Source: Bacteroidota bacterium
GTDB lineage: Bacteria > Bacteroidota > Bacteroidia > Bacteroidales > P3
Direction of reading: 5' to 3'
Assembly (NCBI GenBank): GCA_030540495.1
Contig: JAUNWC010000085.1
Span: 1-6,779 of the forward strand
DNA length: 6,779 bases
Part shown: positions 6,501 to 6,779 of the stretch, one piece after another
How positions within the stretch are numbered: the stretch's first letter is position 1
Layout: each line of letters begins with the position of its first letter
Translations under genes and position numbers: made by a program
The notes under the pieces: model-generated
The model's input: only the letters and a program-made list of their open reading frames with translations
What the model was told of the DNA's origin: nothing
Database searches by the model: none

Positions 6501-6508
6501 TATCTTTG
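6501..6508 (+). promoter_or_regulatory. -7 box upstream of the last gene
   Basis: TATCTTTG followed by C matches the Bacteroidota -7 consensus and is divergent from the rnpB promoter. Predicted transcription start is near 6515, about 65 bases before the preferred ATG (6582) and 13 before the alternative ATG (6528). No clear -33 TTTG is seen. Confidence 0.6.
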
Positions 6509-6581
6509 CAACAAGTTATTTTTTTGAATGTTAAACAAATTAAAAACCGATGGTTTGACGGGAAAATCAAACAAAAACGAT

Positions 6582-6779
6582 ATGGAAGAAATAAAGAACA
6601 ATGTACAAGAATCGCAAAACACATCAAATAATGTTAAACAAAATGCTCCTTATGCTACAACCTCTTTAGTATTAGGAATTTGCTCAGTTGTTTTGGGCTG
6701 CGCTGTAGTAGGTTTGGTTTGTGGAATATTAGGTTTAGTATACGCCCAAAAAGGTAAAAAATCTGTGCAGAAAATCCTT
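6582..6779 (+). CDS. Small membrane protein, DUF4190-like, 3' end beyond the window
   Basis: The first 66 codons are in the window with no stop. The product starts with a polar, Asn/Gln-rich stretch (1-23) and continues into a glycine-rich hydrophobic region, TTSLVLGICSVVLGCAVVGL then VCGILGLVYAQKGKK (26-60). This pattern resembles the DUF4190/'CCC-motif' family of small bacterial membrane proteins, whose function is not known. An in-frame ATG at 6528, directly after a TGA, would add 18 residues (MLNKLKTDGLTGKSNKND). I prefer 6582 because its upstream bases are A-rich, as favoured in Bacteroidota, while 6528 is preceded by a T run and the extra residues look unlike a family N-terminus. The family call is by pattern only. 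Confidence 0.65.
   Translation, partial: MEEIKNNVQESQNTSNNVKQNAPYATTSLVLGICSVVLGCAVVGLVCGILGLVYAQKGKKSVQKIL

Noticed and set aside
81..6779. A new defence or mobile system linking the genes of this window
   Set aside because: Genes are separate transcription units with familiar unrelated roles; there is no transposase, nuclease, toxin-antitoxin pair or reverse transcriptase.

Overview
This 6.8-kb window is AT-rich chromosomal DNA from a member of the Bacteroidota, most likely Bacteroidales. The main grounds are promoters of the Bacteroidota type (a -7 box TAnnTTTG followed by C occurs in front of almost every transcription unit), start codons without Shine-Dalgarno sequences, and the families of the encoded proteins. 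The region looks like ordinary core genome: there is no phage, insertion sequence, CRISPR array or antibiotic-resistance cassette. Almost every gene is its own transcription unit, and three intergenic gaps are divergent promoter regions.

Layout from left to right. At 81-737 (minus) is a compact exosortase/archaeosortase-family membrane protein with an intact Cys-Arg-His set. Divergent from it, at 902-2227 (plus), is an NhaD-type Na+/H+ antiporter that ends in a long perfect hairpin (2248-2286). Next is a tRNA block: a consensus promoter (2358-2388), tRNA-Cys(GCA) at 2407-2477, an intergenic hairpin, tRNA-Arg(ACG) at 2539-2612 and a strong bidirectional terminator (2617-2655). Convergent on it is a short-form CstA carbon-starvation/nutrient transporter (2673-4130, minus). 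Divergent from cstA is lnt (4295-5890, plus), apolipoprotein N-acyltransferase with its Glu-Lys-Cys triad. After lnt lies a palindrome-rich element of about 110 bp (5892-6003), followed by rnpB, the RNase P RNA (6033-6412, minus). Divergent from rnpB, the window ends inside a small membrane protein resembling DUF4190 (from about 6582, plus).

The genes do not form a single pathway. They cover ion homeostasis (NhaD), nutrient uptake (CstA), lipoprotein maturation (Lnt), a surface-protein sorting enzyme (exosortase) and tRNA supply and processing; RNase P would mature the 5' ends of the two tRNAs here. I found no convincing new multi-gene system. The observations most worth a second look are a matched substitution at tRNA-Arg positions 19 and 56, the orphan exosortase, the nested palindromic element next to rnpB, and the set of seven matching -7 boxes. 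No stretch longer than 300 bases lacks a gene.
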